DNA from: Chloroflexota bacterium
GTDB lineage: Bacteria > Chloroflexota > Anaerolineae > Anaerolineales > Villigracilaceae
DNA: 44,618 nucleotides
Reading direction: 5' to 3'
NCBI GenBank assembly: GCA_021824575.1
Contig: JAKAKJ010000049.1
Location: 1 to 44,618, forward strand
The notes below the pieces were generated by a model. The model was not told the DNA's origin. It searched no databases and worked only from the letters and a program-made list of their open reading frames with translations. The translations under genes were made by a program, and so were the position numbers. This document shows, in pieces, positions 23,417 to 32,506 of this stretch (position 1 is the first letter of the stretch; each line of letters opens with the position of its first letter).

Positions 23417-24516
23417 ACGTAGTCTGCCTCAACTGCGGAAGACCTTACCCGGATACCGGCGCGCCGTATCAATGTCCAGTCTGTGGAGGACTTTTTGATG
23501 ATATTGAATCGTTGACGTTCGGAGAAGTTGATTTGACGCACTCCGGTGCTCCTCGACAAGCTCAGGGCGGCGTCTGGCGATACGCGTCTTCATTCGGATT
23601 TACGGCGAATCCCGTTTCATTGGGCGAAGGCAACACTCCATTAATTTCCGCCAAAGCCTTTGGGAGCGAAGTGTATTTCAAATGCGAATACGCCAACCCA
23701 ACCGGCTCTTTCAAAGATCGCGGCACAACAACGCTTGTTTCTTTCCTTCTGTCTCGCGGCGTAACTGAAGCCGCCGAAGATTCATCGGGCAACGCGGGCG
23801 CATCGTTTGCGGCGTATGCCGCGCGTGCGGGAATCAAAGCGCGTGTTTACATTCCCGAATCTGCATCTGGACCAAAGAGACAGCAAATCGACATGTACGG
23901 CGCGGAAGTAATTCCGGTTGCTGGTCCGCGCTCGAATGCGGCGGACGCTGTCCGCAGAGCCGCGCAGAATGGAATGACCTACGCCAGCCACGCGTATTTG
24001 CCGTTCAATTTGCCGGGTTATGCAACCTGCGCGTACGAGATCGTCGAGCAGCTTGGACGCGCTCCCGGCGCAGTCATCATTCCCGCAGGTCAAGGCGGAT
24101 TATTGCTCGGCATGGGCCGCGGTTTTCAGGCTTTGTTGAATGCTGGAAAAATTGATAAAATGCCGGTTATTGTTGGAGTCCAGGCTTCGGCATGCGCACC
24201 ATTGGCGGCTTTATTTGCAATGGGCATCACCGGATTGAATTTTGTCACCGAGGGCGCGACACTTGCCGAAGGAGTGCGCGTCCGGACGCCATTGCGCGCA
24301 AAAGCCGTCGTGGAGATCACGCGCGAAAGCGGAGGCCGTTTTACGTCGGTGGATGAAGCGTTTATCTTATCCGGGCGTGACGCATTAGCGCGTCTGGGGT
24401 TTTATGTAGAGCCAACGTCCGCATTAATCTGGCGGGCAATGGAGGAAACATTACCAGAACTCCCAGACCCGGTTGTCGCTGTGCTGACAGGTTCTGGTTA
24501 TAAAGTCCGAATCTAA
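23413..24516 (+). CDS. Threonine synthase-like PLP-dependent enzyme
   Basis: 367 residues, fold-type II PLP enzyme. An N-terminal Zn ribbon (CLNCGRPYPD...CPVCGG) precedes the catalytic domain with K101 in NPTGSFKDRG and SSGNAG (124-129), both typical of threonine synthase; a Gly-rich phosphate loop GQGGLLLGMG follows. The C-terminal VLTGSGYK is also ThrC-like. Related enzymes such as cysteate synthase have the same layout, so the reaction is probable and not proven. Residues 44-52 (SGAPRQAQG) are encoded by a repeat-like CTCGACAAGCTCAG core. The start overlaps the GNAT stop (ATGA). Confidence 0.85.
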   Translation: MNVVCLNCGRPYPDTGAPYQCPVCGGLFDDIESLTFGEVDLTHSGAPRQAQGGVWRYASSFGFTANPVSLGEGNTPLISAKAFGSEVYFKCEYANPTGSFKDRGTTTLVSFLLSRGVTEAAEDSSGNAGASFAAYAARAGIKARVYIPESASGPKRQQIDMYGAEVIPVAGPRSNAADAVRRAAQNGMTYASHAYLPFNLPGYATCAYEIVEQLGRAPGAVIIPAGQGGLLLGMGRGFQALLNAGKIDKMPVIVGVQASACAPLAALFAMGITGLNFVTEGATLAEGVRVRTPLRAKAVVEITRESGGRFTSVDEAFILSGRDALARLGFYVEPTSALIWRAMEETLPELPDPVVAVLTGSGYKVRI

Positions 24517-24531
24517 GATTGAGGAGCAGAT

Positions 24532-25767
24532 ATGGAACGGATTGTGATCACCGGCATGGGGACGGTCAACCCGCTCGGTTTGAATGTGGATGAAACATGG
24601 AAGAACCTGATCAACGGCGTTTCGGGCGTTGGACCGATCACGCTGTTCGATCATTCGAATTTGCTTGTGCACATTGCCTGTGAAGTGAAGAACTTCGAGC
24701 CGGAAAAATTCATGGACGGAAAGGAGGCGCGCCGCCGCGATCGCTTTGAACAATTCGCTGCGGTTGCAGCCAATCAGGCGATTGCCAGCGCAGGCCTTGA
24801 AGTGACGGAAGCTAATGCAGCGCGCATCGGCATTGTCATCTCATCTGCAATCGGCGGCTTGAAATCCATTGCGGACGCGGTGCTGACCAACGACAAAGAA
24901 GGACCGCGGCGCGTCAGCCCGTTTTTGATTCCAATGTTGATGGCGAACGGCGCGGCGGGGCTGGTCGCAATTGATCACGGAATCAAAGGCCCGTGCTTTT
25001 CGGTCGCGTCGGCATGCGCATCGGGCGCGGACGGAATCGGCATGGCATTCATGATGCTCAAATCAGGCATGATTGATGTCGCACTGGCGGGCGCGTCGGA
25101 AGCTGTTGTGACTTCAGTTGGCGTTGCTGCGTTTGATCGCGTCGGCGCGATGTCGCGCCGGAATGATGATTATTCGATGACGCCTCAACCGTTCGATAAG
25201 AACCGCGACGGACTCGTGATGGGTGAAGGCGCGGCGGTTCTTGCGCTGGAAACTGAATCTCATGCCAAAGCGCGCGGCGCGAACATTCTCGCGGAATTGG
25301 CTGGTTATGGCGCAACTGCGGACGCGTTCCACGTTACCCAGCCGCATGAAAATGGCGAAGGCGGCGCGGCCGCGATCCAGCAGGCATTGGCATCTGCTCA
25401 AGCAAATCTTGAAGATGTTGGTTACATCAGCGCGCATGGTACTGGCACGCAGTTGAACGATCAATCGGAGACGCGCGCGGTCAAAGGCGCATTCGGCGAG
25501 TTGGCGCATAAGATTCCGATTTCGTCCACCAAATCCATGACCGGGCACATGATGGGCGCAACCGGCGCGTTGGAAATCATCTTTTGCGTTCAGGCTGTTC
25601 GCGAGGGAATTTTGCCGCCAACGATTCATTATCAAACGCCCGATCCCGAATGCGATCTGGATGTGATTCCAAACAAAGCGCGCGAGAAGAAAATCAACCT
25701 TGCCATCAGCAACGCGTTTGGCTTCGGCGGTCACAACGCAGTGCTGGCGGTGAGGAAATATCAGTAG
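24532..25767 (+). CDS. fabF: Beta-ketoacyl-ACP synthase II
   Basis: 411 residues with the thiolase fold. The Cys-His-His triad is C162 in SVASACASGADG, H302 in SAHGTGTQLND and H339 in STKSMTGHMMGATG, with K334 in the same segment. The Cys-His-His arrangement marks the elongating FabB/FabF type. It extends acyl-ACP with malonyl-ACP in fatty acid synthesis. GAGGAG precedes the ATG, 15 bases after the threonine-synthase-like gene. Other fab genes are not nearby. Confidence 0.95.
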   Translation: MERIVITGMGTVNPLGLNVDETWKNLINGVSGVGPITLFDHSNLLVHIACEVKNFEPEKFMDGKEARRRDRFEQFAAVAANQAIASAGLEVTEANAARIGIVISSAIGGLKSIADAVLTNDKEGPRRVSPFLIPMLMANGAAGLVAIDHGIKGPCFSVASACASGADGIGMAFMMLKSGMIDVALAGASEAVVTSVGVAAFDRVGAMSRRNDDYSMTPQPFDKNRDGLVMGEGAAVLALETESHAKARGANILAELAGYGATADAFHVTQPHENGEGGAAAIQQALASAQANLEDVGYISAHGTGTQLNDQSETRAVKGAFGELAHKIPISSTKSMTGHMMGATGALEIIFCVQAVREGILPPTIHYQTPDPECDLDVIPNKAREKKINLAISNAFGFGGHNAVLAVRKYQ

Positions 25768-25853
25768 GACTTGCTTCGCTATAACGCGGCTGGAACAGCT
25801 CCGGGCCACAAAGTTTGCAAATAAACTTTTGCGTTTGCTCCATTCGCTTTGGC

Positions 25854-25859
25854 TGTAAT
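25854..25859 (+). promoter_or_regulatory. Putative -10 box of recJ, start-proximal
   Basis: TGTAAT ends 8 bases before the recJ ATG (25868); no Shine-Dalgarno is present. The 100 bases between fabF and recJ contain nothing else recognisable. Confidence 0.4.
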
Positions 25860-25867
25860 GAGACTTT

Positions 25868-28153
25868 ATGACTCGCTGGCTCGACCCTCGCCCCGCAGAA
25901 ATTCCCGCATCCTTCTCGGACCTGAACCTGCCTCCGCTCATCGCGCAGACACTCGTCCGACGCGGAATCGCGGACGCGGTATCCGCTCGCGCGTTTCTTC
26001 ATCCTGATTCGATCCCATCAACGCCATTTCCAAGCATCGAAAAAGCGGTTGAACTTATTGTTTTGGCTACGCGCAGCAAACAACCAATCTGCGTGTGGGG
26101 CGACTTCGATGTTGACGGTCAGACCTCCACCACCCTTTTGGTCCAAACACTTCAGGCCATCGGCGCAAATGTGACTTACTACATTCCAGTCCGCGGAAAG
26201 GAAAGTCACGGCGTACATATCGAAAGTCTCAAATCCATCATTGATAACGGTGCAAAGTTGATCGTCACGTGTGATGTAGGCATTACCGCACACGAAGCAA
26301 TTGACTACGCCAACTCACGCGGCGTGGATGTCATCGTCACCGATCATCACGATTTGGGCGAAACACTCCCGAACGCAAAAGCAATTGTCAATCCAAAACT
26401 TTTACCGAAAGATCATCCGCTTGCAAATTTAGCCGGCGTTGGAGTCGCCTATAAATTGGCAGAAGCAATCTTGGACGACACGCGGTCGATGACCAACGGC
26501 CTACGGTCCGAAGATTTGCTCGATCTCGTCGCCCTTGGCCTGATCGCTGACGTAGCCCTGCTTAAAGGCGAAACGCGTTCGCTCGCGCAAAAAGGAATTG
26601 GAACGCTGCGGAATACAAAGCGCCTCGGATTGAAAGTGATGGCCGAACTGGCGGGGTCAAACCTCGAAACATTGACCGAAGAAACCATCGGCTTTACTTT
26701 TGCTCCGCGTCTTAATGCGCTTGGAAGATTAAGCGACGCTAATCCCGCGGTTGAATTACTGACTACCAACGATCCCATACGCGCTCGCGTGCTTGCCGCA
26801 CAAATCGAAGCTTTGAACGCGCAGCGCCGATTGCTCACAAACCAGGTTTATCAGGCAGCAGAAGCGCAATTACAAGAGAATCCATCGCTGCTCACCGAGC
26901 CTGTGATTGTTTTGTCGCACCGCGATTGGCCGGGCGGTGTGGTCGGAATTGTTGCCAACAAACTTGTCGACCGATATCACAAGCCTGCAATTCTATTAAC
27001 CGAATCAGACGATGGCATTTTGCGCGGCTCAGCGCGTTCCATCGAAGGCTTGCATGTCACTGAGGCCATCGCCGCCAATAAAAACTATTTGCTTGGCTTC
27101 GGCGGTCATCCGATGGCGGCAGGATTATCTTTGCAAGCAGATAAATTCAGCGATTTCAAAAAAGGTCTGGATAAGGCCGTCGAAAAGCAGCTTGGCAAAA
27201 TTGCTGTCGAAGAGCCGACTTTGCAAATTGACGCGTGGCTTGGATTGCGCGAACTCGATTTTGAGTTGGCGAATGCGCTCGAGTCACTTGCTCCATTCGG
27301 CGCGGGAAACCCGGAATTGATCTTGGCAACCCGCAACCTGACGTTGAAGTCGGTCAAGGAGATTGGAAAGACAAAGGATCATCGGCGAATGGTTGTTGCC
27401 GGTGAAAACGGCACAGAACAGGATTTGCTGTGGTGGAATGGCGCGGGCGAGGAAGTCCCGGACGCCGAAACGAAAATTGATGTGGCTTATTCATTACGCG
27501 CCAGCACGTATCGCGGACAAAAGCAATTAACGCTGCAATTCGAAGAATTCCGCGCGGTCGAGGAAAAGCCAATCGAGATTCGGAAAGTGAAATTAGAGAT
27601 TCGAGATTGGAGATTGGAAACTAGAAAGTTTGAAAGTCTGGATGCTGGAACGTTAGTGTGGGCGGAGGGAACGGAGAAGGCAAAAGGGAAATCCCGTTTC
27701 GATTTATATCAAGCAGATGAATTTGCGATTTACACAACTCCCCCATCGCCAGCGGAATTACGCGCCGCGCTGGAAATCGTCAAGCCAAAAACAATCTATT
27801 TGATTGCCATTTCGCCGCTGGCAGAAAAGACCGATGAATTTTTATCGAGACTTGCAGGCATGGCGAAATTTGCGATCAACCAGCGCGGAGGCAAAGTCAG
27901 CGTGCTGGAATTGGCCGCAGCAACCGCGCAGCGCGAGGTTGCAATCCGCGTCGGGCTGGAATGGCTTGGAGCGGGCGGCCATCTCAAAGTCGAGGATGAA
28001 GCGGATGAGATAAAGCTATCGGCGGGAGACAGTATCTCAAATCCATATTTGCAGCGCGAACTTTACGTCGCGGTCAAGGGTCAGCTCGAAGAGACGGCGG
28101 CATACCGCAGTTATTTTTCCCGCGCCGACACAAAGTCGCTAATCAAATTCTAA
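25868..28153 (+). CDS. recJ: Single-stranded-DNA-specific exonuclease RecJ
   Basis: 761 residues. DHH-family motifs: I WGDFDVDG (77-84), II TCDVGITAHEAI, III VTDHHD (158-162), then PRLNALGRL, and the DHHA1 motif GFGGHPMAAGL. An OB-fold domain follows (about 450-560) and a RecJ-type C-terminal region to residue 761, longer than in E. coli (577 residues). It degrades single-stranded DNA 5' to 3' in recombination and mismatch repair. Residues about 573-590 are encoded by an AT-rich GAGATT-type tandem repeat that looks inserted in frame at an interdomain linker. Confidence 0.93.
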   Translation: MTRWLDPRPAEIPASFSDLNLPPLIAQTLVRRGIADAVSARAFLHPDSIPSTPFPSIEKAVELIVLATRSKQPICVWGDFDVDGQTSTTLLVQTLQAIGANVTYYIPVRGKESHGVHIESLKSIIDNGAKLIVTCDVGITAHEAIDYANSRGVDVIVTDHHDLGETLPNAKAIVNPKLLPKDHPLANLAGVGVAYKLAEAILDDTRSMTNGLRSEDLLDLVALGLIADVALLKGETRSLAQKGIGTLRNTKRLGLKVMAELAGSNLETLTEETIGFTFAPRLNALGRLSDANPAVELLTTNDPIRARVLAAQIEALNAQRRLLTNQVYQAAEAQLQENPSLLTEPVIVLSHRDWPGGVVGIVANKLVDRYHKPAILLTESDDGILRGSARSIEGLHVTEAIAANKNYLLGFGGHPMAAGLSLQADKFSDFKKGLDKAVEKQLGKIAVEEPTLQIDAWLGLRELDFELANALESLAPFGAGNPELILATRNLTLKSVKEIGKTKDHRRMVVAGENGTEQDLLWWNGAGEEVPDAETKIDVAYSLRASTYRGQKQLTLQFEEFRAVEEKPIEIRKVKLEIRDWRLETRKFESLDAGTLVWAEGTEKAKGKSRFDLYQADEFAIYTTPPSPAELRAALEIVKPKTIYLIAISPLAEKTDEFLSRLAGMAKFAINQRGGKVSVLELAAATAQREVAIRVGLEWLGAGGHLKVEDEADEIKLSAGDSISNPYLQRELYVAVKGQLEETAAYRSYFSRADTKSLIKF

Positions 28154-28239
28154 AAGATCACTCGGACAGCGAGTTCCAACCCGGCCTATTGTATTTCGAA
28201 TATCTCCGTGCCGTTTTTTGTTTCACATCCAAAACCGAT

Positions 28240-28245
28240 TACAAT
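28240..28245 (+). promoter_or_regulatory. Putative -10 box of thioesterase gene, start-proximal
   Basis: TACAAT ends 6 bases before the ATG at 28252. A TTGTTT at 28218-28223, 16 bases upstream, is a possible -35. No Shine-Dalgarno is present. Confidence 0.5.
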
Positions 28246-28251
28246 CGAATC

Positions 28252-28692
28252 ATGACCAAGCAAAAACTTCCTGAACATGGTTGGTGTTTTGTGTGCGGCT
28301 CTGAAAACCCGCACAGTATTGGCATATCACTCTGGGTGGACGACGACGGGGTAATGACGTCGGAGTTCACATTGAATGACGCACAGCAGGGCCCGCCCGG
28401 ACACGCGCATGGAGGCGCATCAGCGGCAATTCTCGATGAGGCCATGGGGTTGGTGGTTTGGGCAGCCGGGTTGAAAGTGGCGGCGGTCAATTTGGAAATT
28501 AATTATCACAAGCCTCTTCCCCTTCATCAGCGATTGACACTCGAAGCGCGCATCACGCAAAAAGATGAGCACAAGATTTTTAGCTCCGGTGAAATCAAAT
28601 TGTCAGACGGCACAGTCGCCGTTAGCGGACGCGGCATCTATGTGGTCGCGCCGCAATTGTTTGGAGACCTGGGTTTGATCCGTGAAGGGTAA
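28252..28692 (+). CDS. PaaI/hotdog-fold thioesterase family protein
   Basis: 146 residues with a single hotdog fold: GHAHGGASAAILDEAMG is the HGG(x)-D/E active-site helix, and VNLEINYHKPLPL the following strand. An N-terminal CFVCGSENPHSIG motif is common in this subgroup. It probably hydrolyses a CoA or ACP thioester; the substrate is unknown. ATG 28252 was chosen from family similarity and the -10 box just upstream; an in-frame ATG at 28189 is less likely. Its end overlaps the GTG start of archease by 11 bases, which puts archease and RtcB on the same transcript. Confidence 0.86.
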   Translation: MTKQKLPEHGWCFVCGSENPHSIGISLWVDDDGVMTSEFTLNDAQQGPPGHAHGGASAAILDEAMGLVVWAAGLKVAAVNLEINYHKPLPLHQRLTLEARITQKDEHKIFSSGEIKLSDGTVAVSGRGIYVVAPQLFGDLGLIREG

Positions 28693-29104
28693 AGGCTTCG
28701 AGGAAATTCCGCACACCGCCGATTGGGCAATGCGCGTTTGGGCAAACGACCTGCCGTCGCTGTTCGAGGAAGCGGCGCACGGCATGAACACATTAGCTGG
28801 CGTTAAGCTTATTGAAGGTGCGAGAATAAAAAAGCATTTCGAAGCCAAAGCACCTGATTCAGAATCATTACTCGTCGCATTTTTGTCGGAGTTGATTTAC
28901 TTTCAAGAACAGGAAAATCTTGGATTTTCGAAATTCGATATTCAAATACTCGATGCATCAAATAACGAATGTCGAACATCGGCTGACATGGAAGGCGCGC
29001 CGATTCAATCCGTTGATAAAGCCGTCAAAGCGGTGACATTTCACAACTTGAAAATTTCGAAAACTGCGCGAGGATTGGAAGTAGAGATTGTGCTCGACGT
29101 TTAA
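28682..29104 (+). CDS. Archease (RtcB activating protein)
   Basis: 140 residues that fit archease: FEEIPHTADWAMRVWAN at the start with the metal-binding Asp, SLLVAFLSELIYFQEQE, VKAVTFHNLKI near the end and a C-terminal LEVEIVLDV with the second Asp. Archease speeds guanylylation of RtcB and allows multiple turnover. It uses a GTG start inside the preceding thioesterase gene. rtcB follows 66 bases later. The segment ILDASNNECRTSADMEG is unlike the usual sequence and is encoded by repeat-like AT-rich DNA. Confidence 0.9.
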   Translation: MKGKGFEEIPHTADWAMRVWANDLPSLFEEAAHGMNTLAGVKLIEGARIKKHFEAKAPDSESLLVAFLSELIYFQEQENLGFSKFDIQILDASNNECRTSADMEGAPIQSVDKAVKAVTFHNLKISKTARGLEVEIVLDV

Positions 29105-29170
29105 CGATATTCGATGCTCGATGTTGGATCACCGATTATCGAATACCAGGTATCGTTTATCGAGGTTGAC

Positions 29171-30613
29171 ATGAATCTCGAAAACCTGATTCAAATTTCC
29201 GATTACGAATGGGAAATCCCAACCTACATTCGCAGCGACATGCGCGTGCCGGTGCGATTGTTTGCCACGCGCGAGCTGCTCGAGCAAATCGCGGGTGACA
29301 AGTCGCTTGATCAAGCCATCAATGCCGCGACACTTCCGGGACTCGTTGGCCGCGTAATCATCATGCCCGACATGCATCAGGGTTATGGCTTTCCCATCGG
29401 CGGTGTGGCAGCAACCGAATTTCCCCAAGGCGTGATTTCGCCGGGCGCGATTGGATACGACATCAATTGCGGCGTGCGTTTGCTCGCGTCAAATATCGAA
29501 TTTAAATCAGCGCGCAAAGAAATGGATGCGCTCGCAACGTTGCTCAACAAATATTGTCCGAGCGGCGTTGGCAAGGAGGGCGCGATCACTGTCAGTATAA
29601 AAGAGTTGGATCATGTTCTGCATGACGGATCGCGCTGGGCAATGAAAAATGGTTTTGCGACAGAAGCGGATATTTCCCGGACCGAAGAGGGCGGCTGCCT
29701 CGACGGAGCAAATCCAGACAAAGTGTCTGACCGCGCCAAAGCGCGCGGCCGCGAGCAGATCGGTTCGCTCGGCGCAGGAAATCATTTCATCGAAGTGGAT
29801 GTCGTTGATGAGATATTCGATGAAAACGCCGCAAACGTGATGGGACTTCGCAAAGGTTATTTGACGGTTCAAATCCACTGCGGCTCGCGCGGACTCGGTC
29901 ACCAGGTCTGCACCGATTACGTTCAGCAATTCCAAAGCGTGGTGAAAAAATATGGAATTGAATTGCCCGACCGCGAACTTGTCTGTGCGCCGATGGATTC
30001 GCAAGAGGGACAATCGTATCTGGGTGCAATGCGCGCCGCGGCCAATTTTGCTTTTGCAAACCGTCAACTGCTGGCATATTCCGCCCGCCGCGCGTTTGCA
30101 GAGACTTTCAAAAGCAAAGACGCATATTTGCATCAGGTCTATGACATCTGCCACAACATGGGCAAAATCGAGACACATGAAGTTGATGGCCGGCAGATAA
30201 AAGTTTGTGTGCATCGCAAAGGGGCGACGCGCGCCTTTGGCCCCGGCACACCGGGATTACCGCCTGAATATCAAACCATCGGACAGCCCGTCATCATCCC
30301 CGGCTCGATGGGAACCGCGTCGTGGGTTTTGGTCGGGACAGAAGACAGCATGGCGCGTTCGTTCGGCTCATCATGCCACGGCGCTGGACGCGTAATGAGT
30401 CGCTCAAAGGCAAAACACGAAGTCCGCGGCGAGGCGCTGAGAAAAGAATTGGAGGAAAGCGGAATCCAAGTCCGCGCGGGATCACTTTCTGGTCTCGCTG
30501 AAGAAGCGCCATCCGCATATAAAGATGTGGATATGGTTGTGGAAACCGTCAGCAAGGCAGGCATTGCGCGCAAAGTTGCACGGCTCAAACCTGTTGCTGT
30601 CATCAAAGGCTAA
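29171..30613 (+). CDS. rtcB: RNA-splicing ligase RtcB
   Basis: 480 residues. Mn-binding and catalytic motifs are all present: [41 protein letters not shown], the [14 protein letters not shown] segment with the His that is guanylylated, [15 protein letters not shown] and [12 protein letters not shown]. It joins 2',3'-cyclic phosphate (or 3'-phosphate) RNA ends to 5'-OH ends using GTP, in tRNA splicing or RNA repair. ATG 29171 has CGAGG upstream; an in-frame ATG at 29114 adds 19 residues encoded by repeat-like sequence and is less likely. Pairing with archease is as seen in archaea and many bacteria. The stop overlaps that of convergent ybaK in CTAA. Confidence 0.96.
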   Translation: MNLENLIQISDYEWEIPTYIRSDMRVPVRLFATRELLEQIAGDKSLDQAINAATLPGLVGRVIIMPDMHQGYGFPIGGVAATEFPQGVISPGAIGYDINCGVRLLASNIEFKSARKEMDALATLLNKYCPSGVGKEGAITVSIKELDHVLHDGSRWAMKNGFATEADISRTEEGGCLDGANPDKVSDRAKARGREQIGSLGAGNHFIEVDVVDEIFDENAANVMGLRKGYLTVQIHCGSRGLGHQVCTDYVQQFQSVVKKYGIELPDRELVCAPMDSQEGQSYLGAMRAAANFAFANRQLLAYSARRAFAETFKSKDAYLHQVYDICHNMGKIETHEVDGRQIKVCVHRKGATRAFGPGTPGLPPEYQTIGQPVIIPGSMGTASWVLVGTEDSMARSFGSSCHGAGRVMSRSKAKHEVRGEALRKELEESGIQVRAGSLSGLAEEAPSAYKDVDMVVETVSKAGIARKVARLKPVAVIKG

Positions 30614-31092
30614 ACTTCTGGACGACTGACATCTGCGAAGCGCGCATTCGTCAGCTTTGCCAAATCGGAAACCGGCAATTTGATATTCAATCCCCTCTGC
30701 CCGCCTGAAATGTGAATCTCGTCAAATTTCTGCGCTGACGAATCAATCACGACTTGAAATCCCTTGTTGATCAATGCCAGCGGCGAAATTCCGCCCGCCT
30801 GTAATCCGGTCAATTGCTCGGCTTCGCGCTCGGTTGGAAGATGAACCTTCTTCTCATTCAACGCGGCGGCGACGAGCTTCAAATCCACCGTTGAATTTCC
30901 GGAAACAACGACCAGCAAAGGTTTGGCGGGTTTATCTCGAGTGACGACGATTGTCTTGAAAACGGCAGCCGCCTCAACGTCGAGGAGACGCGCCGTTTCC
31001 ACCGCGCCCAATTTCTCTGCGGGCAATTCATAAGCCGTGTATTTTATCTTGCGCGAGTCCAACATCCGAGTCACGTTATTGACAACAGCCAT
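30610..31092 (-). CDS. ybaK: YbaK/EbsC-family aminoacyl-tRNA deacylase
   Basis: 160 residues. [20 protein letters not shown] holds the catalytic-type Lys, and [24 protein letters not shown] and [15 protein letters not shown] are the other family motifs (first quoted in part as [18 protein letters not shown]). Members hydrolyse mischarged Cys-tRNA(Pro) or similar. ATG 31092 has AAAGGGA just before it; ATG 31107 would start only 3 bases after a TATAAT (31116-31111, minus strand) and inside the predicted transcription start, so the shorter form is preferred. It is divergent from the C69 gene. Confidence 0.87.
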   Translation of the reverse strand: MAVVNNVTRMLDSRKIKYTAYELPAEKLGAVETARLLDVEAAAVFKTIVVTRDKPAKPLLVVVSGNSTVDLKLVAAALNEKKVHLPTEREAEQLTGLQAGGISPLALINKGFQVVIDSSAQKFDEIHISGGQRGLNIKLPVSDLAKLTNARFADVSRPEV

Positions 31093-31151
31093 AATTCCCT
31101 TTGCCATAAAATTATAATCTTCAGGAGATTGCGGTCAATACAATTTCAGGA

Positions 31152-31157
31152 TATATT
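31152..31157 (+). promoter_or_regulatory. Putative -10 box of C69 hydrolase gene, start-proximal
   Basis: TATATT ends 7 bases before the ATG at 31165. A second candidate, TACAAT (31139-31144), would give a leader of about 14 bases. No Shine-Dalgarno is seen. Confidence 0.4.
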
Positions 31158-31164
31158 TCGGCGC

Positions 31165-32505
31165 ATGTGTGACACCATTGTCGCCACCGGCGAAGCCACA
31201 AAGGACGGGGTCACGATTTTTGCCAAGAACTCCGACCGCGAACCAAATGAGGCGCACCACATCGTCAATTTTCCCACCGCAGATTATGAAGCGGATAGCC
31301 GCGTCAAATGTACGTATATTGAAATTCCGCAGGCAAAACATACGTTCGCGGTCCTGCTCGCCAAACCGTTTTGGATTTGGGGCGCGGAGATGGGCGCCAA
31401 TGAACATGGTCTCGCCATCGGGAACGAAGCGCTATTTACCAAAGTCCCTTATGCAAAGAACGGCTTGCTTGGAATGGACTTGCTTCGCCTCGCGCTCGAA
31501 CGCGCTGCGACTGCGCGCGAGGGCGTGCAGGTCATCACCGATTTGATGGCGCAATTTGGTCAGGGCGGGAATCATGGACTGGCTCACGAAACGTATTATC
31601 ACAACAGTTACATTCTTGCCGATCCGCACGACGCGTGGGTGCTCGAAACGGCTGGTCCGCATTGGGCTGCGAAACAGATAAAGGGCATTTACTCCATTTC
31701 GAACGGCATCACCATCGAAAACGATTTCGATCTCGCATCGCCTGAACTTGTTTCGTACGCCGTCAAAAAAGGCTGGTGCAAAAACGAATCCGATTTCAAC
31801 TTTGCGCGCTGTTATTCCGATTTCATCTTCACACGTTTTTCGGACTGTCGTAAACGCCGCACACGTTCCATGGATTTGCTTTCATCACAACGCGGCAAGA
31901 TCACTGTCAAAACCATGATGAATGTATTACGCGATCACGGTCAGGCCGACGGATCACAGCGCGCTGCGGACGATGGAATCACAGGCGCGGACATTTGCAT
32001 GCACGCCGGGTTTGGTCCGATCCGAATCTCACAGACGGTCGGCTCGATGGTTTCTTATCTGGACGCGCAAGCCCCGCTTCATTTCGTCACCGGAACCGCC
32101 GCGCCCTGCACAAGCATTTTCAAACCTGTTTGGGTGGACGCGTCATTACCGGACCTCGGGCCGGCTCCCGTTCAAACATTTAATCCTGCCACCCTATTCT
32201 GGCGTCATGAACTTCTTCACCGATCCGTTTTACACGACCATGAAAATTTGGTCAACACCTTTTCATCTGACCGTGACCAATTGGAACACGAATTCATTGT
32301 CAATGCATTTGCCGCGCGGACAAAAGATGCCGCGTCCCGCGCACAGCTCAGCGCCGATTGCTTTGCCCGTGCGGAAGCAGCCGAGGCAGAATGGCTAAAA
32401 AGAGTCAAATCCACACCATCAAAGCAAAAATGGCTGCACGCGACCATTTGGAACAGGATTAACCGTAGGGCAAATATATTGGATCATGGCGTTGAGCGCG
32501 AATGA
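31165..32505 (+). CDS. C69 family (dipeptidase A/secernin-like) Ntn hydrolase
   Basis: 446 residues. The start MCDTIVATGEATKDG places Cys at position 2, so removal of Met would expose the N-terminal nucleophile expected of this family; FAKNSDREPNEAHH follows as in secernins. Later conserved stretches are GANEHGLAIGNEAL, YILADPHDAWVLETAGPHWAA and SISNGITIENDFDLASP. Family members are dipeptidases or, like secernins, of unclear activity. There is no signal peptide, so it is cytoplasmic. ATG 31165 is strongly favoured over 31129 by the Cys-2 requirement. It ends one base before the end of the convergent membrane-protein gene. Confidence 0.9.
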   Translation: MCDTIVATGEATKDGVTIFAKNSDREPNEAHHIVNFPTADYEADSRVKCTYIEIPQAKHTFAVLLAKPFWIWGAEMGANEHGLAIGNEALFTKVPYAKNGLLGMDLLRLALERAATAREGVQVITDLMAQFGQGGNHGLAHETYYHNSYILADPHDAWVLETAGPHWAAKQIKGIYSISNGITIENDFDLASPELVSYAVKKGWCKNESDFNFARCYSDFIFTRFSDCRKRRTRSMDLLSSQRGKITVKTMMNVLRDHGQADGSQRAADDGITGADICMHAGFGPIRISQTVGSMVSYLDAQAPLHFVTGTAAPCTSIFKPVWVDASLPDLGPAPVQTFNPATLFWRHELLHRSVLHDHENLVNTFSSDRDQLEHEFIVNAFAARTKDAASRAQLSADCFARAEAAEAEWLKRVKSTPSKQKWLHATIWNRINRRANILDHGVERE

Positions 32506-32506
32506 T

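Noticed and set aside
25114-25941. 275-codon open frame on the minus strand
   Set aside because: Antisense to fabF, whose catalytic residues are all present, and runs through the fabF-recJ gap into recJ.
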